The notes under the pieces were generated by a model that searched no databases, was not told the origin of the DNA, and was given only the letters and a program-made list of their open reading frames with translations. From contig JADHVP010000004.1 in assembly GCA_016783945.1 (NCBI GenBank), positions 1 to 60,896 on the forward strand: a stretch of DNA of 60,896 nucleotides, given 5' to 3'. Numbering within the stretch: the stretch's first letter is position 1; each line of letters begins with the position of its first letter. The translations under genes were made by a program, and so were the position numbers. Origin of the DNA: Ignavibacteria bacterium (lineage in GTDB: Bacteria; Bacteroidota; Ignavibacteria; Tepidaquicellales; Tepidaquicellaceae). Below, in pieces: positions 34,685 to 42,870 of this stretch.

Positions 34685-35803
34685 GTGAGAACCATAAGAT
34701 TCATATTGAGAAAAGAGTTTTTGCAGATATTCAGAAACAAAGCAATGCTTCCTATAATCTTTATAATACCCCTTATTCAATTAATAATTTTGGCAAATGC
34801 AGTTACATTCGAGATTAAGAATATAACCTTTAACGTAATAGATTTTGATCAAAGCAGCTATTCGAGAGAGTTGATATCAAAATTCACCGCAAGTAATTAT
34901 TTTACTTTTAATAGGAGTTCATTCTCAGTAGAAAATTCCCAGGAAGACTTCAGAACGAATGATTCAAAACTGATAATCGTCATTCCTAAAAATTTCGAAA
35001 AAGATTTTATAAAAACAGGTAATTCCAAAGTTCAATTATTAATAAGAGCTGAAGACGGAAACGCAGCGGTCATAATACAGAATTATTCTACAAATATTAT
35101 CAGACAGTTTAACATCGGTATCATTCCGGAGTGGCAGGGAGCAAACACCTGGAAAACACCTCCAATGATTGACATAACTTATTCTAATTGGTTCAATCCT
35201 CAACTTAATTACAAAACGTACATGGTTCCGGGAATTCTTGTCCTCCTGGTGACAACTGTTGGAATGTTTTTAACTGGTATGAATATCACGAGAGAAAAAG
35301 AAATGGGAACGATTGAACAAATAAATGTTACGCCTATTAAAAAGTACCAATTTATAATCGGCAAACTTATACCATTTTGGATAATTTCTTTGTTTGAGCT
35401 TGCATTCGGATTGTTAGTCGCTAAAATCATCTTCGATATACCAATCTTAGGAAGTATATTCCTCATTTTTTTTGTTGCGTCAATTTATCTTTTTGTAGTT
35501 CTCGGTATCGGTTTATTCATTTCAACCATAACAGAAACACAGCAGCAATCAATGTTTATCGCCTGGTTCTGTATGATTGTATTTCTTTTAATGGGAGGAA
35601 TATTCACACCTATTGAAAGCATGCCCTCGTGGGCACAAACAATCGCTTTTTTCAATCCTGTCGCACATTTCAACAAAGCTATGAGAATGATAATGCTCAA
35701 AGGTTCTGACCTCTCGGACATTCATCAGACAATATACTTCCTCTTAATATACGCGACTGTTATTCTAAGTTTGTCTGTTTGGAGATACAGAAAGGTTAGC
35801 TGA
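34685..35803 (+). CDS. ABC-2 permease 2 (GTG start)
   Basis: A 372-aa paralogue of permease 1 with the same layout: N-terminal TM, periplasmic domain, then ITREKEMGTIEQINVTPIKK and the remaining TM helices. The start is GTG at 34685, 2 bp after the previous stop; no ATG in frame covers the N-terminal TM. It is the last gene of the operon. Confidence 0.92.
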   Translation: MRTIRFILRKEFLQIFRNKAMLPIIFIIPLIQLIILANAVTFEIKNITFNVIDFDQSSYSRELISKFTASNYFTFNRSSFSVENSQEDFRTNDSKLIIVIPKNFEKDFIKTGNSKVQLLIRAEDGNAAVIIQNYSTNIIRQFNIGIIPEWQGANTWKTPPMIDITYSNWFNPQLNYKTYMVPGILVLLVTTVGMFLTGMNITREKEMGTIEQINVTPIKKYQFIIGKLIPFWIISLFELAFGLLVAKIIFDIPILGSIFLIFFVASIYLFVVLGIGLFISTITETQQQSMFIAWFCMIVFLLMGGIFTPIESMPSWAQTIAFFNPVAHFNKAMRMIMLKGSDLSDIHQTIYFLLIYATVILSLSVWRYRKVS

Positions 35804-36040
35804 TGTAAACTATCCGATACTGTAGGACTATATATTACAGAGTATAACAACTTTGTCTTACAAGAATTTCATACATCGTCTTATTTCATTGTTCATTCTA
35901 AATGATTAATTTGTTAAAAGAATTAAAGATTTAGTTTTCATCATTTTCACATTGTAACTCGTCTCCTTTATTGTTTAGATGATTAAAAGTATTCTGTAAT
36001 ATACCTCCATTACAGATACTAAGTGAGCAGAAGAAAGAGG
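35804..36040. other. Intergenic downstream of the efflux operon
   Basis: AT-rich, no gene seen, leading to the terminator at 36041. Confidence 0.4.
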
Positions 36041-36070
36041 AAGCCCCCGCCATCGGGGGCTTTTCTTTTA
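36041..36070 (+). terminator. Rho-independent terminator
   Basis: GCCCCCG-CCAT-CGGGGGC (36043-36060) flanked by AA/TT and followed by TTTTCTTTTA. A strong GC-rich stem 240 bp after the last efflux gene. Confidence 0.85.
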
Positions 36071-36071
36071 T

Positions 36072-36160
36072 TGGGTGGCATTTGTGGTGCTGTCATGACA
36101 TGAGTCTCCTTCCCGCGCGCGGTATGAACCTTATCATGTTATGCCTGACATTTTTGAACC
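36072..36160 (+). repeat. CG-rich dispersed element, copy A
   Basis: The pattern GGTGGCATTTGTGGTGCT ... CCCGCGCGCGG ... CTTATCATGTTATGCC recurs inverted at 38565-38660 and directly at 53107-53214. CCGCGCGCGG is a perfect 10-bp palindrome, conspicuous in AT-rich surroundings. Confidence 0.8.
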
Positions 36161-36177
36161 TCGTTTCATTCACTGGC

Positions 36178-36231
36178 AAGTCACGGACCACTCCGTGACT
36201 TTGTGATGTGTCACGGTATGGACCGTGACAC
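36178..36231. repeat. Pair of hairpins with compensatory stem change
   Basis: AAGTCACGGA-CCAC-TCCGTGACTT (36178-36201) and GTGTCACGGT-ATGG-ACCGTGACAC (36208-36231) are two perfect 10-bp stems, 6 bp apart. They share TCACGG but swap the loop-closing A-T pair to T-A. Layout resembles a REP doublet. Confidence 0.8.
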
Positions 36232-36241
36232 ACCAGAAAAT

Positions 36242-36299
36242 AAAAAAAGCCCGCTAAATGCGAGCTTCAAGAGTGCCCAGAATCGGGGTCGAACCGATA
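36242..36299 (-). pseudogene. Duplicated tRNA-Leu 3' end with terminator (att-like)
   Basis: Bases 36274-36299 equal the last 26 bases (T arm and 3' acceptor strand) of the tRNA-Leu gene at 38704-38789. The adjoining 36242-36269 (AAAGCCCGC ... GCGAGCTT) matches a shortened version of that tRNA's terminator. The rest of a tRNA is absent. Same orientation as the intact tRNA, 2.4 kb away, as expected for attL/attR after integration at a tRNA 3' end. Confidence 0.72.
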
Positions 36300-36583
36300 G
36301 CAAGAAAAGGAAGAAGTATGTGAGCTCGTGTTAAAGGTAAAACTGAAAATGATTTGATGAAACTTCCATTCAAAGTTGCTTTTATATTCAGCCCTGGATA
36401 TATTCAGCCAATGAAGGAATTATAAAAAACTTATAAGGTTTATAAATTATTCGCATCAATTTATACTCTTCTAACATTAATTTTCTCTAAATATGTTACT
36501 ACACTAACGGATTTAGGATTGGCAATGATTAATGTAACCTTGTCTGGATAGGAAAAGAAAATATTGGAATGTAGGGATATTGT

Positions 36584-37711
36584 TCAGATATTAAAGAGAT
36601 AATTTTTAACACTCACACTATAAATCTTAACTTCCTTTTCTTTACCTTTAAGTTTAATTGAATCTATAAACTCAGTTGTGAATAAATCATCCCATTGAAT
36701 CTGATCTTTTAACATTTCAGAAATTATGAATGACTTGCCGTATGTGTTGCAAACACCCTGTATTCTTGCAGCAGTATTTATTGTATCTCCGTGGTAAGCT
36801 ATCTCTCTTTTGATGTCCCCAACTTCAGCAACAGTTACATTCCCCAAATTTACCCCTGCTTTAAATTGAGGAACAAAACCATACCTTGATTCATAATAAT
36901 CTTTCCTTCTCTTTAACTTTTCCTGAAAAGCAAAAAAGTATTTTATGCAATTCATATTTATTAAACCTTCTTTAATTCTCCAGCTAAGCACAACCTCATC
37001 TCCCACATACTGGTAAATCTCTGCATTGAATGAGGGAATAACCCTGTTTACATCCATAAAACAATCCTGTATCATTTCACTAAATTTTATATGTCCCAAT
37101 TTTTCTGCGTATGTTGTTGAGTCTTTAAGATCCATAAAAAGAAATATTCTTTCTTCAACGCTTGGTTTACGGAATTTTCCCAGAAGCATCGGTAAAAGAA
37201 CTCCAGGTCCGAACTTATTACTCATCTGTTTTATAAAACTTATAACCAATATCATAATTGCGGTATATATTGATGATGCAATAAACATATTGCCTGAAAA
37301 TAATTCTGTGTATCTTAGTAAGGGGCTGTCTAAAATTTTCGCATTCAGTGATGTTCCGATAGTATAGCTAATAAACCCAACTAAATACCATGAAGAAAGA
37401 TATAATATTCCTTTAAGCAACAATTCAAATCCGAGAGATTTGTCTCTTAATTTTTTTTCAACAAAGTAATCAATAATTCCTAGAGTGGTTCCAAAAATTA
37501 CAGCAGCTACAATTGCCACAATAATACTTTCACCAAGGTATACTTCAACTTTTTGCGGATAAAGACTTGTAACAGCCTTCGAAATAAAATAGAGCATTAA
37601 AAAAAATATTATGTAAGCAATGCTCCAGAAATTTATCTGGGTCAAAATATCTGCAATAAGAGGATGTCTTAAATAAAATCTTCTTGCTGTTGCTGAATAA
37701 TCAAGTTTCAT
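36584..37711 (-). CDS. Membrane class III adenylate/guanylate cyclase
   Basis: A 375-aa protein. Four hydrophobic segments fill about residues 27-165. The C-terminal catalytic domain (about 185-370) shows the first metal Asp (RIFLFMDLKDSTTYAE), the second metal site (YQYVGDEVVLSW) and the transition-state region GDTINTAARIQGVC (Asn and Arg). The product, cAMP or cGMP, cannot be set from sequence alone. The gene stands alone inside the tRNA-Leu-bounded island; an effector gene for the messenger is not visible nearby. Confidence 0.88.
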   Translation of the reverse strand: MKLDYSATARRFYLRHPLIADILTQINFWSIAYIIFFLMLYFISKAVTSLYPQKVEVYLGESIIVAIVAAVIFGTTLGIIDYFVEKKLRDKSLGFELLLKGILYLSSWYLVGFISYTIGTSLNAKILDSPLLRYTELFSGNMFIASSIYTAIMILVISFIKQMSNKFGPGVLLPMLLGKFRKPSVEERIFLFMDLKDSTTYAEKLGHIKFSEMIQDCFMDVNRVIPSFNAEIYQYVGDEVVLSWRIKEGLINMNCIKYFFAFQEKLKRRKDYYESRYGFVPQFKAGVNLGNVTVAEVGDIKREIAYHGDTINTAARIQGVCNTYGKSFIISEMLKDQIQWDDLFTTEFIDSIKLKGKEKEVKIYSVSVKNYLFNI

Positions 37712-37925
37712 TTGGCTTAGACAAGTTATTTTTTAAAGAGCCTTTGCAATTTATTCATAATGAAATTAAATATGAATATAGAAATTTCAAGTAACCTGAT
37801 AATGTTGTAGTGATAATACTTTCTTTATTTCTACAGCTTGATTAATTGTCTTAGAGATTCTTTTAAATGTTGAGTCAGGTCTTTTAACCTGATGCAACAG
37901 GAAAAGCCAATATGTCCTGCTTAAC

Positions 37926-38016
37926 CCCCACCGTAAACGGTGGGGAAATTAAAATAATTACCCTGCTGTTTACGGCAGGGATGAAAGAACACCCTAAACC
38001 TGGGCTTTAGCCCAAA
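37926..38016. repeat. REP-like hairpins upstream of the transposase
   Basis: CCCCACCG-TAAA-CGGTGGGG (37926-37945) is followed by an inverted variant CCCTGCTG-TTTA-CGGCAGGG (37961-37980; on the minus strand its core is again CCGTAAAC) and by TGGGCTTTAGCCCA (38001-38014). The first hairpin is repeated exactly on the other side of the transposase gene. Confidence 0.85.
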
Positions 38017-38031
38017 GTATATATTAACAAA

Positions 38032-38463
38032 ATGCTGTATATTAAAATCTGGTTACATTGTGTCTGGAATACAAAGAGAAGACAAACTCTGCTATCTAAA
38101 GAGATTAGACAAAATATTTTTAATCACATCAAAAATTACTCAAGAGAAAAAAAGATTTTCATCGATAGAATTAATGGTTCTTTAGAACATGTTCATTGTT
38201 TAATATCCTTAGGAAGCGACCAAAATATTTCGAAAGTTATTAATTTATTGAAAGGTGAATCTTCGCATTGGATTAATAACCATAAATTAATTAGAGGAAA
38301 ATTTGAATGGCAGGATGATTATTTCGCAGTTTCGATAAGCGAGCCAGTCGTTGATAAAGTTAGAAAATACATTGATAATCAGGAAGAACATCATAGAAAA
38401 ATATCCTTCAAAGAAGAGTACGACGAGTTTATCAAAAAATATCGTTTTAAGTATCTAGGCTAA
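38032..38463 (+). mobile_element. IS200-like / REP-associated tyrosine transposase (RAYT)
   Basis: A 143-aa Y1_Tnp protein. LHCVWNTKRRQTLL is the family N-terminus, the HUH metal motif is HVHCLISL (about residues 53-60), and the catalytic Tyr lies in VRKYIDNQEEHH (about 111-122). Such enzymes excise and insert single-stranded DNA with hairpin ends. Identical CCCCACCGTAAACGGTGGGG hairpins on both sides (37926-37945 and 38488-38507) mark it as a RAYT with its REPs or a minimal IS200-type element of about 0.6 kb. The catalytic residues are present, so it may be active. Confidence 0.88.
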
Positions 38464-38487
38464 AGCCAATACTTTCTCGTTCTCTAC

Positions 38488-38507
38488 CCCCACCGTAAAC
38501 GGTGGGG
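38488..38507. repeat. REP-like hairpin downstream of the transposase
   Basis: Exact copy of the 37926-37945 palindrome CCCCACCGTAAACGGTGGGG, same orientation. Confidence 0.85.
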
Positions 38508-38564
38508 TAAATAAAATATCCACACATTTTAAGTGCAAGTCAGGATTACTTCTTTCAGAAAAAT

Positions 38565-38660
38565 ACCAATGTTAGGCATAACATGATAAGATCAGATCCG
38601 CGCGCGGGAAGTAGAAGCGTGTTAGGATAGCACTACCAATGCCACCAAAACAAAAAAGCC
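38565..38660 (-). repeat. CG-rich dispersed element, copy B (inverted)
   Basis: On the minus strand it reads GGTGGCATTGGTAGTGCT ... TTCCCGCGCGCGG ... CTTATCATGTTATGCC, matching copy A at 36072-36160. Copies A and B face each other across the cyclase-RAYT segment. Confidence 0.8.
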
Positions 38661-38697
38661 CGCCTGTCTACAACAGGTAGACCTAAAGCGAGCTTAA
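38650..38697 (-). terminator. tRNA-Leu terminator
   Basis: After the tRNA on the minus strand, AAGCTCGC pairs with GCGGGCTT around an inner hairpin (GTCTACCTG-TTG-TAGAC region), followed by TTTTTTG. The shortened relic form is at 36242-36269. Confidence 0.7.
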
Positions 38698-38703
38698 ACA
38701 AAG

Positions 38704-38789
38704 TGCCCAGAATCGGGGTCGAACCGATACTGACTTTACAGCCAACAGGATTTTAAGTCCTGCGCGTCTACCAATTCCGCCATCCGGGC
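38704..38789 (-). tRNA. tRNA-Leu (anticodon TAA)
   Basis: An 86-nt tRNA on the minus strand. The 5' acceptor strand GCCCGGA pairs with TCTGGGC. The D arm has TGGCGGAATTGGTAGACGC, the anticodon stem-loop is CAGGA-CTTAAAA-TCCTG with TAA as anticodon, and a long class II variable arm precedes the T arm CGGTTCGACCCCGAT. The discriminator is A; CCA is not encoded. It forms the right end of the island that has a copied tRNA 3' end at 36274-36299. Confidence 0.96.
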
Positions 38790-38958
38790 TCATTTGTTAG
38801 ATGTAAAATATACAAAAACTCAATTTATTTTACTAATCAAAATTCCGTTGGTTTCCAGAATTTCCTCATAAAAAACTTTTAATAATTAGTATCTCAATTG
38901 AAACTTGATGAATACCAAATAAATCATTATTTTACATCATTAATAAATTAATTACCGA

Positions 38959-39408
38959 ATGAAGAATTATTCAAAAACAACTCTTTTCTTTTTTATCGTA
39001 TTCATTCTCCTTTTTATTTACCTCGGGTATTATTATCTGAAAAAAGAATTTCATATAGATGCCTCTGAAACAAACATCCCCCCTCCGGTATATCAAAAAA
39101 CTCCGGATGAATTAGCTGACAGTATTCATAAACAGCAATACAGGTTAGAATACACAGTAGATAATACAGTTGATGAAAAGATGCTGCAGATCATTCATTT
39201 AAACAAAGGTGAAGTTTATTTCAGCATGGAACACTTTGGGGATTCGGAATTCATCGTAACGCTCAAAACACCCGAAGAAGTATTGGTTGCTACGTTAGCT
39301 GATATTAAAGGGAAAAACAAGATAGCAAAAACAATTGTTGTTCCTGAAACCGGACCTTATTTACTCGAAGTAAATACTAAAGGTAAATGGCGTTTGTCTT
39401 TTCAGTAA
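38959..39408 (+). CDS. Membrane-anchored hypothetical protein
   Basis: A 149-aa protein with one N-terminal TM helix (TTLFFFIVFILLFIYLGYYYL) and a periplasmic domain of mostly beta character (VYFSMEHFGDSEFIVTLKTPEEVLVATLADIKG, then ETGPYLLEVNTKGKWRLSF), reminiscent of small beta-sandwich domains. No family recognised. Monocistronic between the tRNA and a convergent TPR gene. Confidence 0.7.
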   Translation: MKNYSKTTLFFFIVFILLFIYLGYYYLKKEFHIDASETNIPPPVYQKTPDELADSIHKQQYRLEYTVDNTVDEKMLQIIHLNKGEVYFSMEHFGDSEFIVTLKTPEEVLVATLADIKGKNKIAKTIVVPETGPYLLEVNTKGKWRLSFQ

Positions 39409-39484
39409 CAAACACAATAAACATTAAATACAAACTTAGCCAATAATCCTTCGGATCATCGGTTAAAATATCTCGATGATTATA

Positions 39485-40270
39485 TTATTGTTCTTCTAAT
39501 ATATCCTTTAAAATATTAATTCTTCTCGTTAGAACTTCTGTGTACCTTGGATTAAGTTCTATTGCTTTTTCCCAATCGTTGATTGCTTTTTCATAATCAT
39601 TTATCTTAGCATAAGATTTACCACGATTATAATATGCCTTTGCTAATTTGTGATCAATAATTATCACAGAATCATACTCTCTTATTGCCTGCCATGGATT
39701 GTTAAGGGCATCGTACACAACTCCCCTATTGAAAAAAGCAATTGTATCTCTTGGCTTGAGTTCGATTACTTTGCTGTAATCTGCCAAAGCCGAATCATAA
39801 TGTTTAAGTCTTTCGTGTGCTGTTCCCCTGTTCATATATCCTGAATGATTACCCGGTACCAGGTTAATATATTCATCGTAATCTAAAATTGCTTCTTTAT
39901 ATTTATGAATGTTTTGCAAATGATTACCTCTGTCAAGATAAGGACCTGGAGTCACGGGTCTATTTTCTAATAACAGATTCAGTTCTTCAAAAGCTTCTAA
40001 ATTTTCTACCTTATATACACTATCCCTTGGAATACTGTACCCCATATGATAACTTTCTATGGTATCTTCATAATCAAAATATCCGCTGCCATAAATCTCT
40101 GTACTATCTCCGGGTGATAAACCTTCTGTTTCACCGCTTTTCTCTGTGAATTCACCTGATTGATCCTTATCGGACCCGCTTTGCTGGCTGCGTTTGGTAC
40201 AACTGTAAGTTGCAAGCAGTAACAACATCAACACAACCACTAAGAATGGAATAAAATTATTTTTTTTCAT
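39485..40270 (-). CDS. TPR lipoprotein
   Basis: A 261-aa protein. A signal peptide with lipobox (LLATYSC, Cys at about 24) precedes a Ser/Gly/Asp-rich linker and, from about residue 90, four or more TPRs (PYLDRGNHLQNIHKYKEAILDY, GYMNRGTAHERLKHYDSALADY, AFFNRGVVYDALNNPWQAIREY, AYYNRGKSYAKINDYEKAINDW). TPR lipoproteins act as scaffolds for envelope complexes; its partner is unknown. Confidence 0.85.
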   Translation of the reverse strand: MKKNNFIPFLVVVLMLLLLATYSCTKRSQQSGSDKDQSGEFTEKSGETEGLSPGDSTEIYGSGYFDYEDTIESYHMGYSIPRDSVYKVENLEAFEELNLLLENRPVTPGPYLDRGNHLQNIHKYKEAILDYDEYINLVPGNHSGYMNRGTAHERLKHYDSALADYSKVIELKPRDTIAFFNRGVVYDALNNPWQAIREYDSVIIIDHKLAKAYYNRGKSYAKINDYEKAINDWEKAIELNPRYTEVLTRRINILKDILEEQ

Positions 40271-40591
40271 TGTACTTTTCCCCCAATTAATAATGAAATA
40301 TATTCTTGCTTTAAAATCTTTTGTTTTAAAAAAATAATTGAAACAATTTCAATTAATATCCTTGTGCCAAATCTTAATAACTTTTTTGAATCCAGCTTCA
40401 AATACTCTTTACGGATATTAATTTAATAAATCTTAACTTATAATGCTATCAACTTAAAACGTTAATATAACTTCGGGGATTTGTTTTTTGCCATTAAAAA
40501 ATCCTTTTGCCCACTCTAATTATTCTAAAAATAACAGAGGAGACAAAAGGAAGTTTAATAAATTTGCTTGTTATATGTTTTTTGGGGAATA
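40271..40591. other. Intergenic, no gene seen
   Basis: AT-rich 321-bp gap, including the promoter of the TPR lipoprotein. No ORF, hairpin or RNA could be supported. Confidence 0.45.
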
Positions 40592-40999
40592 TTAGTCCCT
40601 ATATTTTATTCTGATTGTATTTGACGTCAATAAATAATCATTGCAATCATACACATATACACTGTAGAATCCAGGCTCATAAAAAGTTACTTTCTTATAA
40701 AACCAAACCCAATCAGTTTCTGTATCCTGATAAATTGTAGTTGAATATGTTTCAGAACCGTCATAGTCAACACTGTAAAGCTCATACCTAACCGAATAAC
40801 AGTTTATTGTATAGGGCAGCCTTACAAGAAAATACAAATAGCTTCCCGATGAAGAAATGTTAAATACGTTACTTTCTGTTATCGGATAACCCTTACTGTC
40901 AACATCCTCGCAGAAGTACAAAGTTTGTGCTTTGGTTAAGTTCGAAAATGCAAAAAGCGCAATCATCAAAAACATTGCAAGAAATAATTTTTTCAACAT
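40592..40999 (-). CDS. Secreted protein, tandem paralogue 1
   Basis: A 135-aa protein with a signal peptide (MLKKLFLAMFLMIALFAFSNLTKAQ, cleavage after KAQ) and a beta-rich mature domain with several aromatic residues and Cys (YFCEDVDSKGYP, INCYSVRYELY, VYDCNDYLL). No family recognised. It is about 70 percent identical to the protein of the next gene upstream; an AGAAAGGAAAA stretch lies before the ATG in both. Confidence 0.78.
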   Translation of the reverse strand: MLKKLFLAMFLMIALFAFSNLTKAQTLYFCEDVDSKGYPITESNVFNISSSGSYLYFLVRLPYTINCYSVRYELYSVDYDGSETYSTTIYQDTETDWVWFYKKVTFYEPGFYSVYVYDCNDYLLTSNTIRIKYRD

Positions 41000-41219
41000 T
41001 TATTTTCCTTTCTGATAAATTTTATAAAATTTCTTGATTGCAATATATATAAAAACTCATTTAAGAGTAAAGTAAAAGTTTATAACAATAAATATAAGTT
41101 GAATGATGGTTCTTTTAATTTTTTAGATTTAATATCCTATCCATTATTATCTTTAAAATCTCTATTGTAGCACTTTTAAAGTTATAATAAAATTAAATAA
41201 AAATTGTTTCTATGGAAAA

Positions 41220-41630
41220 CTAATCCTGAAATTGAATTCTTACTGTATTTGACGCTAGAACCGCCTCACAGCAATTACAAATCGCATACACCTTATAATA
41301 TCCAGCATCATAGAATGTCACCTGTTTATAAAACCAGACCCAGTCATATTCTACATCCTGATAAATTGTTGTCGAGTAAGACTCAGAACCATCACTATAA
41401 CTATTGTATAGTTCAAACCTGACCGATGTGCATTCAACTGCCTCTGTTAATCTTACAAGAAAATACAAATAGCTTCCTGAAGAAGATATATTGAATACAT
41501 TACTTTCGACAATTGGGTAACCCTGACTGTCAACATCCTCGCAGAAGTACAAAGTTTGTGCTTTTGTTAAGTTCGAAAATGCAAAAAGCACAATCATCAA
41601 AAACATTGCAAGAAATAATTTTTTCAACAT
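41220..41630 (-). CDS. Secreted protein, tandem paralogue 2
   Basis: A 136-aa paralogue with almost the same signal peptide (MLKKLFLAMFLMIVLFAFSNL), the same YFCEDVDS start of the mature domain and YSTTIYQD-x4-DWVWFYK core. It has more Cys near its C-terminus (ICNCCEAVL). The duplication includes about 30 bp of 5' non-coding DNA. The two genes are separated by 220 bp and can each be expressed from their own promoter. Confidence 0.78.
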   Translation of the reverse strand: MLKKLFLAMFLMIVLFAFSNLTKAQTLYFCEDVDSQGYPIVESNVFNISSSGSYLYFLVRLTEAVECTSVRFELYNSYSDGSESYSTTIYQDVEYDWVWFYKQVTFYDAGYYKVYAICNCCEAVLASNTVRIQFQD

Positions 41631-41797
41631 TTGTTTTCCTTTCTGATAAATTTTATAATAGAAGTAGGTTTAAAAATAATCTTTTCATTTTCTATTTGCA
41701 ATAATCTAAATTATGAACACATAATATATAAGTACTGATTGAATTTTTATGAAACTTATATTTTCCTTTCTTATTATTTACCATTATCTTACTATGC

Positions 41798-42850
41798 TTG
41801 AAGTCAAAAGCCAAAATTTCATTTTTGTTTTGTTTAAGATATATTACAACATTATTTGTCTATTCATTTTTTTTTTTAGTATGGATAAACATTCACGCAG
41901 AAGAGAAAATCTACAATTGTCATAGTTTAGATTCACTCGTACCTATAATTAACGGCTTAAACTCAGATTTGTTCAGCATAGATGAAAACGGTAATTTAAA
42001 AGTCTTGCTTTTCTACAGACCTAACGAAAGTGATATATTTAATTATAAAATGACAACTAAGCTCAGCACTTTCGAAAACAGTCTATCGACAGATTATAAC
42101 GACCTGAACACAACCAGAGAAACCATTCTGTATTATAAACATAAAGTCATCAACGTAGACGCATTATTCAATAGTACATATACAGTTGAATTTGACAGTG
42201 TTATCGTTAACACTTCTGTGTCGTCAGCAGATACTTCTTTCAACGAATACTATAATTCTAATACCAAAAACCAAAACAATGATAAATTTTTGTTATACAA
42301 TTTAATTTCAGATGAGGAATTCACACTAACGGTTTCCCAAAATGGAGATATCCGCGAAATTACAGGTTTAATGGGAAATGCTTTCGATTCAGTGTATACA
42401 AATGCTGAACTTCTATCAGACTTACAAAAAAACATAGAATCCATACTAAGTCAACAGTTTTTATTTACACCTAATGAAGAATTAATGACGGAATCTAAAT
42501 GGCAGAGAATCGAAGACACAGAATTCCTCATATTCCCAATAAGAAAAAACATCTTTTATACATTGAAAGGTGTTAAAGAAATACAAGATAATTATATGGC
42601 TTTTATACGTGAGGAATACAGTGCTGATTTCTTAGAAAAAGAAAAGGACGATACTAATTTTCGAATAATACTTACCGCATCTCACTTTGGAGGTGAAGGA
42701 GTAATTCAATTCAACATATCGAGTGGATGTCTTGAAAAGATTGAAAGAAAAAGCAATGTCTTTCTTAACATGAACATTTATTCTGATAACGGAGATGGAA
42801 CATCCAGACAACGAGTTGAGGAAGAATTCCTTCTTGAAAGAATTGAATAA
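41798..42850 (+). CDS. Exported hypothetical protein
   Basis: A 350-aa protein with a long N-terminal signal or anchor (about 14-35, YITTLFVYSFFFLVWINIHAEE). The mature part is mixed alpha/beta and contains NLISDEEFTLTVSQNGDIREITG and a C-terminal HFGGEGVIQFNISSGCLEKIERK strand set, a layout like DUF6263-type periplasmic proteins (weak similarity by eye only). It is followed 20 bp later by the deacetylase-like gene. Confidence 0.68.
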   Translation: MKSKAKISFLFCLRYITTLFVYSFFFLVWINIHAEEKIYNCHSLDSLVPIINGLNSDLFSIDENGNLKVLLFYRPNESDIFNYKMTTKLSTFENSLSTDYNDLNTTRETILYYKHKVINVDALFNSTYTVEFDSVIVNTSVSSADTSFNEYYNSNTKNQNNDKFLLYNLISDEEFTLTVSQNGDIREITGLMGNAFDSVYTNAELLSDLQKNIESILSQQFLFTPNEELMTESKWQRIEDTEFLIFPIRKNIFYTLKGVKEIQDNYMAFIREEYSADFLEKEKDDTNFRIILTASHFGGEGVIQFNISSGCLEKIERKSNVFLNMNIYSDNGDGTSRQRVEEEFLLERIE

Positions 42851-42870
42851 TAATCAATTAAGAAATTAAA

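Noticed and set aside
36274-36299. A second tRNA gene
   Set aside because: Only the T arm and 3' acceptor strand are present; the rest of a cloverleaf is missing, so it is a relic or att site.
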